DNA from: Polynucleobacter tropicus | GTDB taxonomy: Bacteria > Pseudomonadota > Gammaproteobacteria > Burkholderiales > Burkholderiaceae | NCBI RefSeq assembly: GCF_013307225.1 | Contig: NZ_CP028942.1 | Coordinates: 186,001 to 250,000, forward strand | Length of the DNA stretch: 64,000 nt | Direction of reading: 5' to 3' | Part shown: positions 17,299 to 27,798 of the stretch, piece by piece | Position numbering within the stretch: position 1 is the stretch's first letter | Layout: each line of letters starts with the position of its first letter | Program-made: the position numbers and the translations under genes | Notes under the pieces: model-generated | Told to the model about the DNA's origin: nothing | The model's database searches: none | Seen by the model: only the letters and a program-made list of their open reading frames with translations

Positions 17299-17763
17299 TT
17301 AAGCGATCACAAATAGGGGTTGATCAAACTCAACGCCTTGACCGTTCTCACAAAGAATTTCTTTGATTACGCCAGCTTTTTCAGATTCAATTTCATTGAG
17401 AAGTTTCATTGCTTCAATAATGCAAAGTGTTTGACCAACTTTTACGGTGTCACCCACATTCACAAAGTTTGGAGACTCTGGATTTGGTGCGCGATAGAAG
17501 GTGCCCACCATTGGTGAGCGAGCAACAAAGCCTTCTTCAGCAACTGGGGCTTCCGCAGCTGGCGCATGAGGCGCAGCGGCTGCCACAGGGGCTGCTGCAA
17601 TAGCCTGTAAAGGGGCGGGGTTGGCATAAACAACTTGGCCTGCAGCAACTGGAGAACCAGAATTGACGATACGAACACGATCTTCACCTTCGTTTACTTC
17701 TAATTCAGAAATGCCTGATTCGGAAACTAGGTCGATCAAGGTTTTAAGTTTTCTAAGATCCAT
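17299..17763 (-). CDS. accB: Acetyl-CoA carboxylase, biotin carboxyl carrier protein
   Basis: AccB carries biotin between the biotin carboxylase and the carboxyltransferase. The biotinylated lysine is Lys120 in [11 protein letters not shown]. An N-terminal helical region (1-35) is followed by an Ala/Pro-rich flexible linker (40-78) and the C-terminal biotinyl domain with its protruding-thumb region ([12 protein letters not shown]). At 154 residues it matches E. coli (156). The start is supported by AGAGGA about nine bases upstream. It is 36 bases after aroQ. Confidence 0.97.
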   Translation of the reverse strand: MDLRKLKTLIDLVSESGISELEVNEGEDRVRIVNSGSPVAAGQVVYANPAPLQAIAAAPVAAAAPHAPAAEAPVAEEGFVARSPMVGTFYRAPNPESPNFVNVGDTVKVGQTLCIIEAMKLLNEIESEKAGVIKEILCENGQGVEFDQPLFVIA

Positions 17764-17799
17764 ATGAGTGTGTCCTCTCTTGAAATTCTGTAAATAAGC

Positions 17800-18249
17800 T
17801 TATTTTTGTAAACGAGCGATCGCAGCTTGTAATGCGAGTTCATAGCCAATGGCACCAAGTCCGCAAATCACCCCTGTCGCGATATCGGATAGGTAGGAAT
17901 GTTTCCGAAACTCTTCGCGCTGGTGAATGTTGGATAAATGGACTTCAGTAAATGGAATGGCAACACCAGCCAAGACATCACGCAGAGCTACGCTGGTATG
18001 GGTAAAGGCGCCTGGATTAATGATGATGAAATCAACCCCATCCTGTTTTGCTTTCTGGATGCGGTCGATGAGCTCGCCTTCGTGGTTGCTTTGATAGGTG
18101 CTTAATTCAACGGACTGGGCTTTTGCAAGCTCCCCCAGTTTTTGATGGATATCTTCAAGGGTAGTTTTGCCGTAAACCTCTGGTTCACGAGTGCCCAATA
18201 AATTGAGGTTTGGACCTTGTATGACGAGAATTGAAGCTTTTTTAGACAT
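17800..18249 (-). CDS. aroQ: Type II 3-dehydroquinate dehydratase
   Basis: This enzyme converts 3-dehydroquinate to 3-dehydroshikimate in the shikimate pathway, upstream of AroE encoded at 24174-25079. Family motifs are [16 protein letters not shown], including the catalytic Tyr, then [19 protein letters not shown] and the late REEFRKHS. The length of 149 residues is normal for the type II dodecameric enzyme. It appears to head the aroQ-accB-accC-prmA operon, an arrangement also seen in other Proteobacteria. Confidence 0.97.
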   Translation of the reverse strand: MSKKASILVIQGPNLNLLGTREPEVYGKTTLEDIHQKLGELAKAQSVELSTYQSNHEGELIDRIQKAKQDGVDFIIINPGAFTHTSVALRDVLAGVAIPFTEVHLSNIHQREEFRKHSYLSDIATGVICGLGAIGYELALQAAIARLQK

Positions 18250-18509
18250 AGATCCCTGTTTTTAGAGGCAGTTAGGTGTCAATTGTTTAATTTGGCTTTT
18301 AGCTGGCCACACTACTATTGCTTCATTTATTGCTTCACTTGCTACGGTTGAAAGTATACCTTCAGAAATCTCTGAAAAGTTCAAAACTGGGGGCTAAAAA
18401 TGAAATTTTCACTAGTTTTAGGTACAAATAATGAAAATTATTGAGAAAATTGCCTATTAATTAAGCAATTGGCAGAGAGTTAATTCCGGATAAAAAGATT
18501 CAAATGTAT

Positions 18510-19037
18510 TTAAAGAGCATTGTTAATCGCTTTTTTGAGCTCATCTTCGCTTATTTTTCCTAATTTTGTGAAAGTAGATTTTCCGCTTGGGTTGATGATG
18601 ACGGTATAGGGTAGAGCCCCCTGAGAATTGCCCATTTGCTTTGCTAAATTGCTGCCCTCTAATCCACCGATGACGATTGGATAGGAAACCGGGGTTTTTT
18701 CCAGAAATTCACGTACGTTAGATGGTGAATCAATGCCAATGCCAACAAATAAGACATTTTTAGCAGCATATTCTTTTGAAATTTGATCCAAAGTGGGCAT
18801 TTCTTCTACACATGGGGGGCACCAAGAGGCCCAAAAGTTAACAACCAAGACTTTTCCTCGCCAATTTTCGATATCAGCAGCTTTTCCGTCTGGTGTTTGC
18901 CAAGGGTTGGCAAAAAAAGCCTTGATTGATGGTTCGCTGGCCAAGCCAGATTGAGAGACCCATTGAGAAGTAAAGATGCCGGTTAGTAGTGCCAATATGC
19001 TGACACCAGCAATCACAATCCATTGTCTTAGGTTCAT
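18510..19037 (-). CDS. TlpA-like thioredoxin-fold protein
   Basis: This is a membrane-anchored thiol-disulfide oxidoreductase of the TlpA/ResA type, facing the periplasm. An N-terminal hydrophobic anchor (WIVIAGVSILALLTGIF) precedes a thioredoxin fold with the active site WCPPC inside NFWASWCPPCVEEMP, and a cis-Pro region LPYTVIINP. I chose the ATG at 19037 because GAAGGA lies about eight bases upstream. An ATG eight codons earlier, at 19061, has no ribosome site and sits within 3 bases of the divergent mpl start. Likely roles are cytochrome c thiol reduction or disulfide isomerisation. The exact partner is unknown. Confidence 0.88.
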   Translation of the reverse strand: MNLRQWIVIAGVSILALLTGIFTSQWVSQSGLASEPSIKAFFANPWQTPDGKAADIENWRGKVLVVNFWASWCPPCVEEMPTLDQISKEYAAKNVLFVGIGIDSPSNVREFLEKTPVSYPIVIGGLEGSNLAKQMGNSQGALPYTVIINPSGKSTFTKLGKISEDELKKAINNAL

Positions 19038-19063
19038 CTCATGTCCTTCGCTAAAATTCATTA

Positions 19064-20461
19064 ATGCATATACATATTTTGGGCATTTGCGGTACTTTCA
19101 TGGGCGGCATTGCCGCAATTGCCAGACAGGCTGGACATCGCGTAACGGGTTGCGACGCCAACGTGTATCCCCCAATGAGTACGCAACTTGAATCCCAAGG
19201 TATCGAGCTAATTGAGGGTTTCTCACCGGATCAATTATTGCAGTTTGAGGCGATGCCGGATCTATTTGTGATCGGCAATGTGGTTTCTCGTGGCAATCCA
19301 CTGATGGAAGCGATTTTGAATCAAGGGCTTCCTTATATCTCTGGCCCCCAATGGCTCGGGGAACAAGTTCTATATGGCAGACATGTTTTGGCGGTTGCGG
19401 GCACACATGGCAAAACTACTACTTCAGCAATGCTTACATGGATTTTGGAATTCAATGGCTATAAACCAGGTTATCTGATTGGTGGTGTGCCACTGAATTT
19501 CACAGTCTCCGCTCGTTTAGGTGAGAGTAAATATTTTGTGATTGAGGCTGATGAATATGACACTGCGTTTTTTGATAAGCGCAGTAAGTTTGTTCACTAT
19601 AGACCCCGTACTGCTTTATTAAATAATTTGGAATTTGATCACGCCGATATTTTTGCGGATCTTACTGCAATCGAAACTCAGTTTCATCATTTAGTGCGTA
19701 CCGTTCCGAGTGATGGATTATTGGTAGTCAATGGTGAAGAGCCTGCCTTGGAGCGTGTGATTGCAAGGGGTGCATGGGCACCAGTAGAGCGCTTTGGACA
19801 AGACGCTGTTAACGAGTGGTCTTTGATTTCGCAAGAAGCAGATAGTTTCATTGTTCGCAAAGCAGGTAAGGATGTTGCGACAGTGAACTGGGCGCTAGAC
19901 TCAGGCGTGATGGGTAGGCATAATCAATTGAATGCATTGGCTGCAATTGCGGCCGCGAATCATATTGGGATCTCACCAGCAGATTCTGCACGTGCTTTGG
20001 CAGAATTTAAAAACGTCAAACGTCGACTCGAAACAATTGGTGTTGCTAATGACATCACTGTTTATGACGATTTTGCGCATCATCCCACTGCCATTACAAC
20101 GACAGTTGATGGTCTGCGTAGACGCGTAGGTAAATCTCGCATCTTGGCTGTTCTCGAGCCTCGCTCCAACACCATGAAGCTTGGTACTATGAAAGCCCAG
20201 TTGCCCGATAGCTTGCAGCAAGCAGACAAAGTATTTGCATATGGCGCTAGTAGCGGCAAAGAGTCACTGGGTTGGGATTTGGCAGAGGTTCTGGCACCAC
20301 TCAATAGCCAAGGGGAAGTTAAAGCTCAAGCTTTTGATGATCTGGATTCTCTCGTGCTCGCGGTTGCAAAAGAGTCTAAGCCAGGTGATCACATTTTGGT
20401 CATGAGCAACGGCGGTTTTGGTGGCGTACATCAAAAATTATTAAAGAAAATCGCAATCTAA
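19064..20461 (+). CDS. mpl: UDP-N-acetylmuramate:L-Ala-gamma-D-Glu-meso-DAP ligase
   Basis: Mpl re-attaches the recycled tripeptide to UDP-MurNAc, returning cell-wall fragments to synthesis. It works downstream of AmpD, encoded at 7191-8009. The N-terminal Mur ligase domain begins [15 protein letters not shown], which distinguishes Mpl from MurC. The ATP loop AGTHGKTTT is at about residues 112-120. The central [14 protein letters not shown] and the C-terminal domain with HHPTAI are in place. The length of 465 residues is close to E. coli Mpl (457). Confidence 0.95.
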   Translation: MHIHILGICGTFMGGIAAIARQAGHRVTGCDANVYPPMSTQLESQGIELIEGFSPDQLLQFEAMPDLFVIGNVVSRGNPLMEAILNQGLPYISGPQWLGEQVLYGRHVLAVAGTHGKTTTSAMLTWILEFNGYKPGYLIGGVPLNFTVSARLGESKYFVIEADEYDTAFFDKRSKFVHYRPRTALLNNLEFDHADIFADLTAIETQFHHLVRTVPSDGLLVVNGEEPALERVIARGAWAPVERFGQDAVNEWSLISQEADSFIVRKAGKDVATVNWALDSGVMGRHNQLNALAAIAAANHIGISPADSARALAEFKNVKRRLETIGVANDITVYDDFAHHPTAITTTVDGLRRRVGKSRILAVLEPRSNTMKLGTMKAQLPDSLQQADKVFAYGASSGKESLGWDLAEVLAPLNSQGEVKAQAFDDLDSLVLAVAKESKPGDHILVMSNGGFGGVHQKLLKKIAI

Positions 20462-20510
20462 ATTCGCTTGCAGCAATTTCACATATAAAACACATACTGA
20501 AAGTAAATTC

Positions 20511-21245
20511 ATGGGTGATCGATTAAAAGGTAAGGTAGCAATTGTTACTGGAGCAGCCAAGGGCATTGGTTTTGCAACGGCCCAGCGTTTTGCGCAAGAA
20601 GGCGCAATTGTGATCGTTGCTGACGTCAATCCAGAAGCGGTCAAAAGCGCTGTTGCTCAAATACCCAATAGCGAAGCGCATGTAATGAATGTGACCGATC
20701 GCGCGAGTATTCAGGCGGTAGTTGATCAAGTAATGCAACAGCATGGCCGTATTGATATTTTGATTAATAACGCGGGCATTACTCAGGATGCACGTTTGAT
20801 CAAAATGACTGAAGCTCAATTTGATTCAGTCATTGACGTGAATCTCAAAGGCGTTTTCAATTGCACGCAGTTGATTGTTCCTCATATGTTGGAGGCTGGT
20901 TCTGGTGCAATCGTGAATGCCTCGAGTGTTGTTGGTTTGTATGGCAACTTTGGCCAAACAAATTACTCAGCTACAAAATTTGGCGTGATCGGCTTTACCA
21001 AGACCTGGGCTCGTGAGCTCGGGCCCAAAGGTATTCGAGTGAATGCGGTATGCCCTGGATTTATTGCCACCGAAATGGTGAAGGCAATGCCGGAAAACAT
21101 TCTGAAGGATATTGAGAAGCGTAGTTGGCTTGGGCGTTTGGGTACCCCTGAAGAAATGGCTAATGTATACCTATTCTTGGCTAGTGATGAGGCTAGCTAT
21201 GTGAATGGCGTGGCATTAGAAGCTAGCGGCGGAATTTCGCTATAA
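20511..21245 (+). CDS. Short-chain dehydrogenase, FabG-like 3-oxoacyl-ACP reductase
   Basis: This is a 244-residue classical SDR, the same length as E. coli FabG. The NAD(P) loop is [12 protein letters not shown] near residues 13-24. NNAG lies near residue 87. The catalytic Ser near 138, Tyr near 152 (NYSATKFG) and Lys four residues later are present. The sequence resembles the FabG family strongly, but it is not in a fab cluster, so its substrate may be another acyl or keto compound. The next gene begins two bases after its stop. Confidence 0.85.
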   Translation: MGDRLKGKVAIVTGAAKGIGFATAQRFAQEGAIVIVADVNPEAVKSAVAQIPNSEAHVMNVTDRASIQAVVDQVMQQHGRIDILINNAGITQDARLIKMTEAQFDSVIDVNLKGVFNCTQLIVPHMLEAGSGAIVNASSVVGLYGNFGQTNYSATKFGVIGFTKTWARELGPKGIRVNAVCPGFIATEMVKAMPENILKDIEKRSWLGRLGTPEEMANVYLFLASDEASYVNGVALEASGGISL

Positions 21246-21247
21246 GC

Positions 21248-23281
21248 ATGAATCTCTTATACGAAGAGGGTGGCGACATCAAAATCGCCACGGTGCAGTC
21301 TGCAACCGGAACAGGTGATGCAGAGTCTTGGCAGGCAACCAGTTTGTCTGGCAAAAAAATCAAGCTCAAGGCTAAAGAGGTTTGGTTGCGCTTTGAAAAG
21401 CCTGAAGCTCAGGCCGTGATGGATGAGGCGCTCACGCTCTCTAAAGAAATCGATTTACAGTTGTTATGGGATTGCGCGCCAGATGAAGAATTTGGATTGG
21501 TGGATGTTTCCCATGAATACTTTGGAGATCAAGCATCCATTCCGCAACAAGCTTCATTGGCAATTGCATTGCAAGGTGCGCCAGTATTCTTTCGTCGCAA
21601 GGGACGAGGACGCTTCCAAAGAGCGCCTTTAGAGCAACTTCAGGCAGGCTTGGCGGCACTCGAGCGCAAGCAAAAAGAATTAGAGCAACAGTCCCTGTGG
21701 CAACAAGACTTAGTGGTGGGGATATTCCCAGAGGCTTTAAAAGCTTCTGCCAAGCATTTATTGTTTTCTCCTGATAAGAATAGCTCTGCATATAAAGCCT
21801 TAAGCGCCGCTTGCACAGAGACTGGCGAGTCGCCTGCGCAGTTGATGATTCGTTGTGGCGCGATTGACTCTCCACTGGCCTATCACCAGGGAATGTTTTT
21901 AAAGGCCCATTTCCCAAATGGTTCTGCTCATAATCCCAATGTGGGGGTTGATCAGGATTCCTATGATGCGGCGATCGCAGAACTGCCTCGTGCAGAAGTG
22001 CAGGCTTTTTCTATTGATGACGCTGGAACTACAGAGATTGATGACGCGCTATCTGTAACGGATTTGCCAGATGGTGGTCATCGCATTGGAATTCATATTG
22101 CAGCCCCAGGATTAGTTCTGACTAGGGATGATGCGCTAGACGAAGTAGCACGTAGTCGTATGTCTACGGTTTATTTCCCGGGCGACAAAATCACGATGCT
22201 GCCCGACGCGGTCATTCAGAAGTTTTCATTGGATGAGGGCGACTCTAGAGCCGCTTTGTCGGTCTATGTGGATATTGATGCTGATGGGGTCGTAAATCGA
22301 GAGACTATTCAAATGCGCGCTGAAATGGTCCCAATTGCAGCTAATTTGCGCCTTGAAAATATTGAGCATTTAGTTAGTGATGAGACTTTATCGGGCGCAA
22401 GCGTTGAATATCCGTATAAAAAAGAGTTAGGAATTTTGTGGCGAGCTGCAAAACACTTACACTCTGGCCGCCAGGAAAAAAGAGTGGCTAACGGATTACG
22501 TGCGGAGCAATTAGGTTTAATTGACCCAAATGCTTTGGCAAGAGATTTTCATTTTCAAATTAAAAATAACGACGGAGTTGAGCGTGTGGAGATTACTCCA
22601 CGTCAGCGCGGCTCTATTTTGGATACGATTGTTGCGGAGTGGATGATCTTCTGTAATAGCGCTTCAGGTCAATTGCTGGCTGATCATGGATTGCCCGGCT
22701 TATTTAGAACGCAAAAGGGCTGGGGCCCAATGCGTACCCGTATGCAAACTACTCCCGGACCTCATGAAGGTTTAGGTTTGGACTATTACGCTTGGTCTAC
22801 CTCTCCGTTGCGCCGTTACTCCGATTTGGTAAATCAATGGCAGTTACTGGCGCTGGCAAAGCATGGTGTTACTGCCAAGATGGTTGCACCATTTCCTCCG
22901 CGAGATGCAGTGTTAATGGGAATTGCAGCGGATTTTGAATCTTCCTATCAAGCGTATGGTGAATACCAAGATCGTTTGGAGAAGTACTGGTGTCTACGCT
23001 GGATTGCGCAAGATGAGACCTCAAAAGGTGTTTATGTAAGACATTTAAAAGAGGGGATGTCGAGAGTTGAGCCTATACCTTTGCATTTGCCTATTCCAGA
23101 GATGGCCAGTCATCCACGCATGACCAGGGCGCATGTAAAGGTATCTGATGTAGATCTATTGCAATTGAGTGCCGCTGTGAGGGTGTTAGAAATAGAGTCG
23201 GTGCAGTCAAACGGTCAGGCCTCAGATAGCCAGGAGGAGCCTTCGTCTGGGGAATCTGAAGAAGATGCGAGCCTGGATTAG
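21248..23281 (+). CDS. RNB-domain ribonuclease, RNase II/R family
   Basis: This is a 3'-5' exoribonuclease-like protein of 677 residues. The RNB catalytic signature is AFSIDDAGTTEIDDALSV near residues 252-270, giving the cluster of metal-binding Asp residues, followed by GIHIAAPG. Later PGLFRTQKG and SPLRRYSDLVNQ match the family. Unlike RNase R it lacks a clear long C-terminal S1-basic tail, and the N-terminal region is divergent. It is probably the RNase II-like branch common in Betaproteobacteria. The C-terminal 30 residues are Ser/Glu-rich. The downstream TonB-like gene may overlap its end by 17 bases. Confidence 0.9.
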   Translation: MNLLYEEGGDIKIATVQSATGTGDAESWQATSLSGKKIKLKAKEVWLRFEKPEAQAVMDEALTLSKEIDLQLLWDCAPDEEFGLVDVSHEYFGDQASIPQQASLAIALQGAPVFFRRKGRGRFQRAPLEQLQAGLAALERKQKELEQQSLWQQDLVVGIFPEALKASAKHLLFSPDKNSSAYKALSAACTETGESPAQLMIRCGAIDSPLAYHQGMFLKAHFPNGSAHNPNVGVDQDSYDAAIAELPRAEVQAFSIDDAGTTEIDDALSVTDLPDGGHRIGIHIAAPGLVLTRDDALDEVARSRMSTVYFPGDKITMLPDAVIQKFSLDEGDSRAALSVYVDIDADGVVNRETIQMRAEMVPIAANLRLENIEHLVSDETLSGASVEYPYKKELGILWRAAKHLHSGRQEKRVANGLRAEQLGLIDPNALARDFHFQIKNNDGVERVEITPRQRGSILDTIVAEWMIFCNSASGQLLADHGLPGLFRTQKGWGPMRTRMQTTPGPHEGLGLDYYAWSTSPLRRYSDLVNQWQLLALAKHGVTAKMVAPFPPRDAVLMGIAADFESSYQAYGEYQDRLEKYWCLRWIAQDETSKGVYVRHLKEGMSRVEPIPLHLPIPEMASHPRMTRAHVKVSDVDLLQLSAAVRVLEIESVQSNGQASDSQEEPSSGESEEDASLD

Positions 23282-24152
23282 ACCGATGCATTTTCCGCAT
23301 TTTGAAAAAATAGAAAGACTGATTTCTTATTTTCAAGATGCTTGGCGTAAACACCCCTTTCGCTTGGCGCTCTGTGTATCGCTGCTGATACACATCATCT
23401 TTCTGTCCTTTCGTTGGGGCATGGGCGAGATTCAGAATCGTCGCCTGAATACACCGCTCAGCGTAGTTCTTGTAAATGCTGGCAATAAGTCGCCCCCCAA
23501 GCAGGCAAATAAATTAGCTCAAGCTGATTTGCAAGGGGGCGGAAAGTCTGAGACCCAAGATGCTACTGCCTTGCATCGTGCTAGGTTGGGGGCTGAGGCT
23601 CGCATTGAGGTTTTGGAGAAACAACAAAAGCAAATGTTGGCCAAACTCGACGAGCAGCGCGCCCGCTCTGGTGGTCGAAGGAGTGGTGAAGAACAAAAAA
23701 TGGCTCAGCAACTTAATTCGCTGGAAGCGGAGTTAGCTAAGCGCTTGCAACAAGATGGTCGCGAGCCAAGACGCAAGGTTCTAACCAGTGCTAATACAAA
23801 AGCTGTGACCTTTGCGCATTATTTTGATGCTATGCGCCAAAAGATTGAGGCTTACGGCAGCACCTTTTTTCCGCGTGCCAATGGACGACCTTTATATGGG
23901 AGTTTGGTAATTGTGGTGAGTGTGGATGCGCAAGGTCGGATAACCAATAACGCCCAAGGAAAAGAAGGGCTTTCTATTGGGCGCAGTTCTGGCAACCCGG
24001 AATTAGATCGTCAAGCGCTTGCCATCGTCAGGGCTTCAGCGCCATTTGGTCCTTTTCCAGTAGAAATGCGCAATCAAATCGATGTGCTCGATTGGATCTC
24101 GACTTTTGACTTCACTCGAGAAGGTAGCAATCATTTGGAATTGCGGAACTAA
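23265..24152 (+). CDS. TonB-like energy-transduction protein
   Basis: This 295-residue protein has TonB-like architecture. An N-terminal membrane helix at about residues 33-50 (LALCVSLLIHIIFLSFRW) is followed by a charged, coiled-coil-prone segment at about 95-155 rich in Glu, Gln, Lys and Arg, and a TonB-type C-terminal domain at about 180-285 with GSLVIVVSVDAQGRI and LDRQALAIVRASAPFGPFP. The middle is not the Pro-rich rod of classical TonB, so it may serve a TolA-like or other role. No ExbB/ExbD or receptor gene is nearby. The start is uncertain: the ATG at 23265 overlaps the upstream gene, and ATG 23286 lies just after its stop. Confidence 0.8.
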   Translation: MRAWIRPMHFPHFEKIERLISYFQDAWRKHPFRLALCVSLLIHIIFLSFRWGMGEIQNRRLNTPLSVVLVNAGNKSPPKQANKLAQADLQGGGKSETQDATALHRARLGAEARIEVLEKQQKQMLAKLDEQRARSGGRRSGEEQKMAQQLNSLEAELAKRLQQDGREPRRKVLTSANTKAVTFAHYFDAMRQKIEAYGSTFFPRANGRPLYGSLVIVVSVDAQGRITNNAQGKEGLSIGRSSGNPELDRQALAIVRASAPFGPFPVEMRNQIDVLDWISTFDFTREGSNHLELRN

Positions 24153-24173
24153 TTCGCTTATTCTGTAATCCTT

Positions 24174-25079
24174 ATGACTTCAAACGCTAACCTAGAGCTT
24201 CATACAGACCCAAGTCTTTTCTCGGGAAAAGATGTGTATGCGGTTGCTGGTAATCCTATTGCTCACAGTAAGTCACCCATGATCCATCAACAGTTCGCGG
24301 AGCAGGCGGGGCAGGAAATTCACTATGGCCGTTTGCAACCAGAATTAGATGGTTTTGCAAAGGCAGCAAAGTCTTTCTTTGCGGCTGGAGGTAAGGGGAT
24401 GAATGTCACTGTTCCCTTTAAGTTAGATGCACAGGCGTTTGCAGATCAATTAACAGATCGCGCGCAGCTAGCTGGTGCGGTAAATACGCTGTGTATTCAG
24501 AATGGTAAGATTTATGGTGACAACACCGATGGTGCAGGTTTAGTGCGTGATCTATTGGCACAAGGGATTGATATTCATGCCTCACATATTTTGTTGTTAG
24601 GCGCGGGCGGCGCATCACGTGGCGTCATTGGGCCTTTATTGCAGCGCTCACCTAAATGCTTAGTGATTGCCAATCGCTCTGCCGCCAAGGCGGATGAGCT
24701 GGTGAAAATATTTGCTGATCTAGCCGTAAGAAATGAAGTTTCGCTAGAGTCTCGCACTTTAGCTGATCTGGAGAGTGCTCAAAATACACTGCACGCTTTT
24801 GATCTGGTGATTAATGCCACAGCCGCTGGATTAACAGATGAGTCGCCACTTAGTGAGGTGGCGGTAATGCAGGTTTTTAAACCTGGATCGTTTGCTTATG
24901 ACATGGTTTACGGCAAGACCACTGCCTTTATGAAGCAAGCCCTACAGCGTGGTGCTCGTATCAGCGATGGTTTGGGAATGTTGGTAGAGCAAGCGGCTGA
25001 TGCGTTCTTAATCTGGCGTGGCGCTGAGCTTGCTGCAAAGATCGATCCGCGCGCTGTTCTTGCAAAGTTGCGTAGTTAA
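24174..25079 (+). CDS. aroE: Shikimate dehydrogenase (NADP)
   Basis: AroE reduces 3-dehydroshikimate to shikimate. The shikimate-binding SKSPMIH, the MNVTVPFK catalytic-lysine motif and NTDGAG are followed by the nucleotide-binding GAGGASRGV. The C-terminal region has the usual [14 protein letters not shown]. The 301 residues include about 20 extra at the N terminus relative to E. coli (272). It works with AroQ from 17800-18249. Its short spacing to the TonB-like gene and to mtgA suggests co-transcription, which does not imply a shared function. Confidence 0.96.
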   Translation: MTSNANLELHTDPSLFSGKDVYAVAGNPIAHSKSPMIHQQFAEQAGQEIHYGRLQPELDGFAKAAKSFFAAGGKGMNVTVPFKLDAQAFADQLTDRAQLAGAVNTLCIQNGKIYGDNTDGAGLVRDLLAQGIDIHASHILLLGAGGASRGVIGPLLQRSPKCLVIANRSAAKADELVKIFADLAVRNEVSLESRTLADLESAQNTLHAFDLVINATAAGLTDESPLSEVAVMQVFKPGSFAYDMVYGKTTAFMKQALQRGARISDGLGMLVEQAADAFLIWRGAELAAKIDPRAVLAKLRS

Positions 25080-25110
25080 CCGAGTTTTCACGCTAACCTA
25101 GATTATTCCA

Positions 25111-25869
25111 ATGCGCTGGATTTTGTATCCACTCAAATGTTTGCTAGTGGGCTTTGTCGCCATGCAGCTATATTTTGCGATTCAGATTGGATTGTGGGTC
25201 AACTTAAATCCTGGTAGTACGGCGTTCCAGCGAGCGGAACGTTGGCGTTTATGTTCATGGCATTTCACATGCGACATTCAATCTCATTGGGCGCCCTATG
25301 ACAAGATTTCCAATAATCTTAAGCGCGCAGTCTTGGTTAGTGAGGACGATATTTTTTTTCAGCACAAAGGGGTACGTGTTGAGGATATGCAAAAGGCTTG
25401 GGAGAAGAACCAACAGCAGACTCAGGAAAGAATTCGCTCTGGCGCAAAGACAAAGACTGCGTTGCGGGGTGGGTCAACCATTACCCAACAGTTAGCGAAA
25501 AACCTATTTTTGTCTTCAGAGCAAAATTATTTCCGTAAAGCGCAGGAGCTCGTAATTACTGGGTTGTTGGAACTCATGCTTTCTAAGCAGAGAGTATTTG
25601 AGATTTATTTGAATTCAGTGGAGTGGGGCGAAGGCATTTTTGGCATAGGCGCAGCTACTCAACATTACTACGCTATCAGCCCGGCAAATTTAGATATTGA
25701 ACAAGCGGCCGCACTAGCTTCAGCCTTACCGGCGCCAAAGTGTTTTGATAAAGAACAATATTGCCGTAAGGCAAATATTAATTTTCCGACTCGGCAAGAA
25801 TTCATTCTGGAAAATATGGGGCGCGTTGCGCTAGCCCCAATCCCTACCCCTAAAAATACTAAGCGTTAA
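25111..25869 (+). CDS. mtgA: Monofunctional peptidoglycan glycosyltransferase
   Basis: MtgA polymerises lipid II into glycan strands without a transpeptidase domain. After an N-terminal membrane anchor (LKCLLVGFVAMQLYFAIQIGLWV) comes the GT51 domain. SEDDIFFQHKGV contains the catalytic Glu near residue 78, and GGSTITQQLAKNLF is the second GT51 signature. KAQELVITGLLELMLSKQRVFEIYLNSVEWG completes the pattern in conserved pieces. The 252-residue length fits (E. coli 242). It lies 31 bases after aroE. Confidence 0.96.
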   Translation: MRWILYPLKCLLVGFVAMQLYFAIQIGLWVNLNPGSTAFQRAERWRLCSWHFTCDIQSHWAPYDKISNNLKRAVLVSEDDIFFQHKGVRVEDMQKAWEKNQQQTQERIRSGAKTKTALRGGSTITQQLAKNLFLSSEQNYFRKAQELVITGLLELMLSKQRVFEIYLNSVEWGEGIFGIGAATQHYYAISPANLDIEQAAALASALPAPKCFDKEQYCRKANINFPTRQEFILENMGRVALAPIPTPKNTKR

Positions 25870-25898
25870 GCAATATCGCTAAGTAATATTTAAAGTCT

Positions 25899-26738
25899 TT
25901 AGCTTGCCGCCCTTAGTGCGTCACGAGTGTTAAGAGCGACCGCTCTTGCTGCTTGAGCAAAATCGACTCCAGAGCTGGCATACAAAATGGCTCTAGAAGA
26001 ATTAATGATCATGCCTGTCCCGGGTTTGCCCGCGACAGCACCTGCTTTAACGGTTGCTTCAATATCACCGCCCTGAGCACCAATGCCTGGAATAAGCAGA
26101 GGCATATCACCCACAATAGCGCGTACTTTTGCGATCTCTTCAGGAAAGGTTGCGCCAACAACCAATCCAATTTGTCCACTGTTATTCCATTGGGTAGCAG
26201 CCAGCTTGGCAACATGCAGATACAGGGGTTCACCACTTGGGGAGACATTTAAAAACTGTAGATCGGATCCGCCAGGGTTGGATGTGCGACATAGGACGAT
26301 GACGCCTTTGCCAGTATGTTTGAGATAGGGCTCGATTGTGTCAAAGCCCATATAGGGATTAACGGTAATCGCATCGGCGCCATAGCGTTCAAATGCCTCT
26401 AGAGCGTAATGGTCGGCTGTACTGCCAATGTCACCACGCTTGGAATCCAAAATTACCGGGATGTGGGGGTATTTATCTTTGAGGTGACGAATGAGCTTTT
26501 CAAGCTGAGCTTCAGCCCTTTGAGATGCAAAGTAGGCAAATTGGGGCTTAAAGGAGCAAACAAGGTCTGCAGAGGCATCCGCGATTTCGCGACAGAACTC
26601 AAAGATACCCTCAGGTTTGTCTTGTAGTGAAGGGGGCAGGCGCTTGGGATCTGGGTCAAAACCTACGCACAGCATGCTACCTTGGGAAGCCCATGCAGAC
26701 TGGAGTTGCTGGTAGAAGGTATTTGAGCGAGAGTTCAT
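25899..26738 (-). CDS. pyrF: Orotidine 5'-phosphate decarboxylase
   Basis: PyrF performs the last step of UMP synthesis. [13 protein letters not shown] at residues 98-110 contains the catalytic Lys and Asp. The longer 279-residue form, beginning with a CVGFDPD motif, is the type 2 PyrF of many Betaproteobacteria and Mycobacteria, not the 245-residue E. coli type. The C-terminal phosphate loop [17 protein letters not shown] is present. It is divergent from corA with 73 bases between starts. Another pyrimidine gene, pyrB, is at 53413. Confidence 0.95.
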   Translation of the reverse strand: MNSRSNTFYQQLQSAWASQGSMLCVGFDPDPKRLPPSLQDKPEGIFEFCREIADASADLVCSFKPQFAYFASQRAEAQLEKLIRHLKDKYPHIPVILDSKRGDIGSTADHYALEAFERYGADAITVNPYMGFDTIEPYLKHTGKGVIVLCRTSNPGGSDLQFLNVSPSGEPLYLHVAKLAATQWNNSGQIGLVVGATFPEEIAKVRAIVGDMPLLIPGIGAQGGDIEATVKAGAVAGKPGTGMIINSSRAILYASSGVDFAQAARAVALNTRDALRAAS

Positions 26739-26811
26739 TCGATTTGGCTTATTTTAATGAAACGGTCATGGTCTATAGGATAAACTAGCGCACATTCCTT
26801 AGGAGTTCACC

Positions 26812-27777
26812 ATGATCAACTTGTTCGTCCTGCAAAATGGCCGCCTCTCACAAGAGCAAGTAGAAGATCGCAATGAATTATTGCAGTATGCCAATCCTAT
26901 CTGGATTGACGTGGTCGACCCTGAAGAAGAAGAGCTAATTTGGATTAAAGAGGCTTTTGGCGTACTTTTGCCAGAGCTAGATGATTTGGGTGACTTGGAA
27001 GCTTCTGCTCGTTACTTTGAAGCGGATGATGGTCATCTCCATATCCGCACAGATTTCTTATTGGATGAAGAGGAAACATCTCGCAACGTACGAGTTGCGT
27101 TTGTGATGACCAAGCAAGTCTTGTTCTCCATTCATGATGAAGATTTACCAGTGTTCCGCTTGGTACGTTTGCGTGCTCGCTTACGTCCTGGGTCTGTTAG
27201 TAATGCTAAAGACGTGTTGTTGGATTTGTACTCAACTGACGCTGAGTATTCTGCGGACGCCTTAGAAGAGGTTTATGAAAATTTAGAGCAAGCTGGAAAA
27301 CGTGTTTTGCAAGACGACATCAATGATGCGGATGCCGAGCAAGTTCTCGAGACGATTGCTAAGGAAGAGGATACCAACGGCCGTATTCGCCGCAACGTCA
27401 TGGATACCCGCAGAGCCTTATCTTTCCTAATGCGTAGCAAGTTGCTATCTGATGAGCAGCAAGAAGAAGCGCGTCAGATTTTGCGTGATATCGACTCACT
27501 AGAAAACCATACGGCCTTCCTGTTCGACAAGATTAACTTCTTAATGGATGCGACGGTGGGTTTCATTAATTTGAATCAATCAAAGATCATCAAGATCTTC
27601 TCTGTGGTATCCGTAGCATTAATGCCGCCAACATTGTTAGCTAGCATTTGGGGTATGAACTACAAACACATGCCTGAGTTAGATGCAACTTGGGGATACC
27701 CAATGGCTATTATTGCGATGGTCGTATCCGCAATTATTCCGCTGTGGTACTTCTATCACAAAGGGTGGATGAAGTAA
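26812..27777 (+). CDS. corA: Magnesium/cobalt transporter CorA
   Basis: CorA is a pentameric divalent-cation channel. The cytoplasmic domain is acidic with long helices. Two membrane helices lie at the C terminus, with the signature GMN at about residues 281-283 between them (SIWGMNYKHMPE). The protein ends with a basic KGWMK inside the cell, matching the family. The length of 321 residues is normal. An AGGAG lies nine bases before the start. Confidence 0.96.
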   Translation: MINLFVLQNGRLSQEQVEDRNELLQYANPIWIDVVDPEEEELIWIKEAFGVLLPELDDLGDLEASARYFEADDGHLHIRTDFLLDEEETSRNVRVAFVMTKQVLFSIHDEDLPVFRLVRLRARLRPGSVSNAKDVLLDLYSTDAEYSADALEEVYENLEQAGKRVLQDDINDADAEQVLETIAKEEDTNGRIRRNVMDTRRALSFLMRSKLLSDEQQEEARQILRDIDSLENHTAFLFDKINFLMDATVGFINLNQSKIIKIFSVVSVALMPPTLLASIWGMNYKHMPELDATWGYPMAIIAMVVSAIIPLWYFYHKGWMK

Positions 27778-27798
27778 CTCCACCAAGCTTTTGCAGTA

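Noticed and set aside
21441-21917. 158-codon minus-strand frame inside the RNB ribonuclease gene
   Set aside because: It is a long antisense shadow with no recognisable domain and no gene-like spacing.
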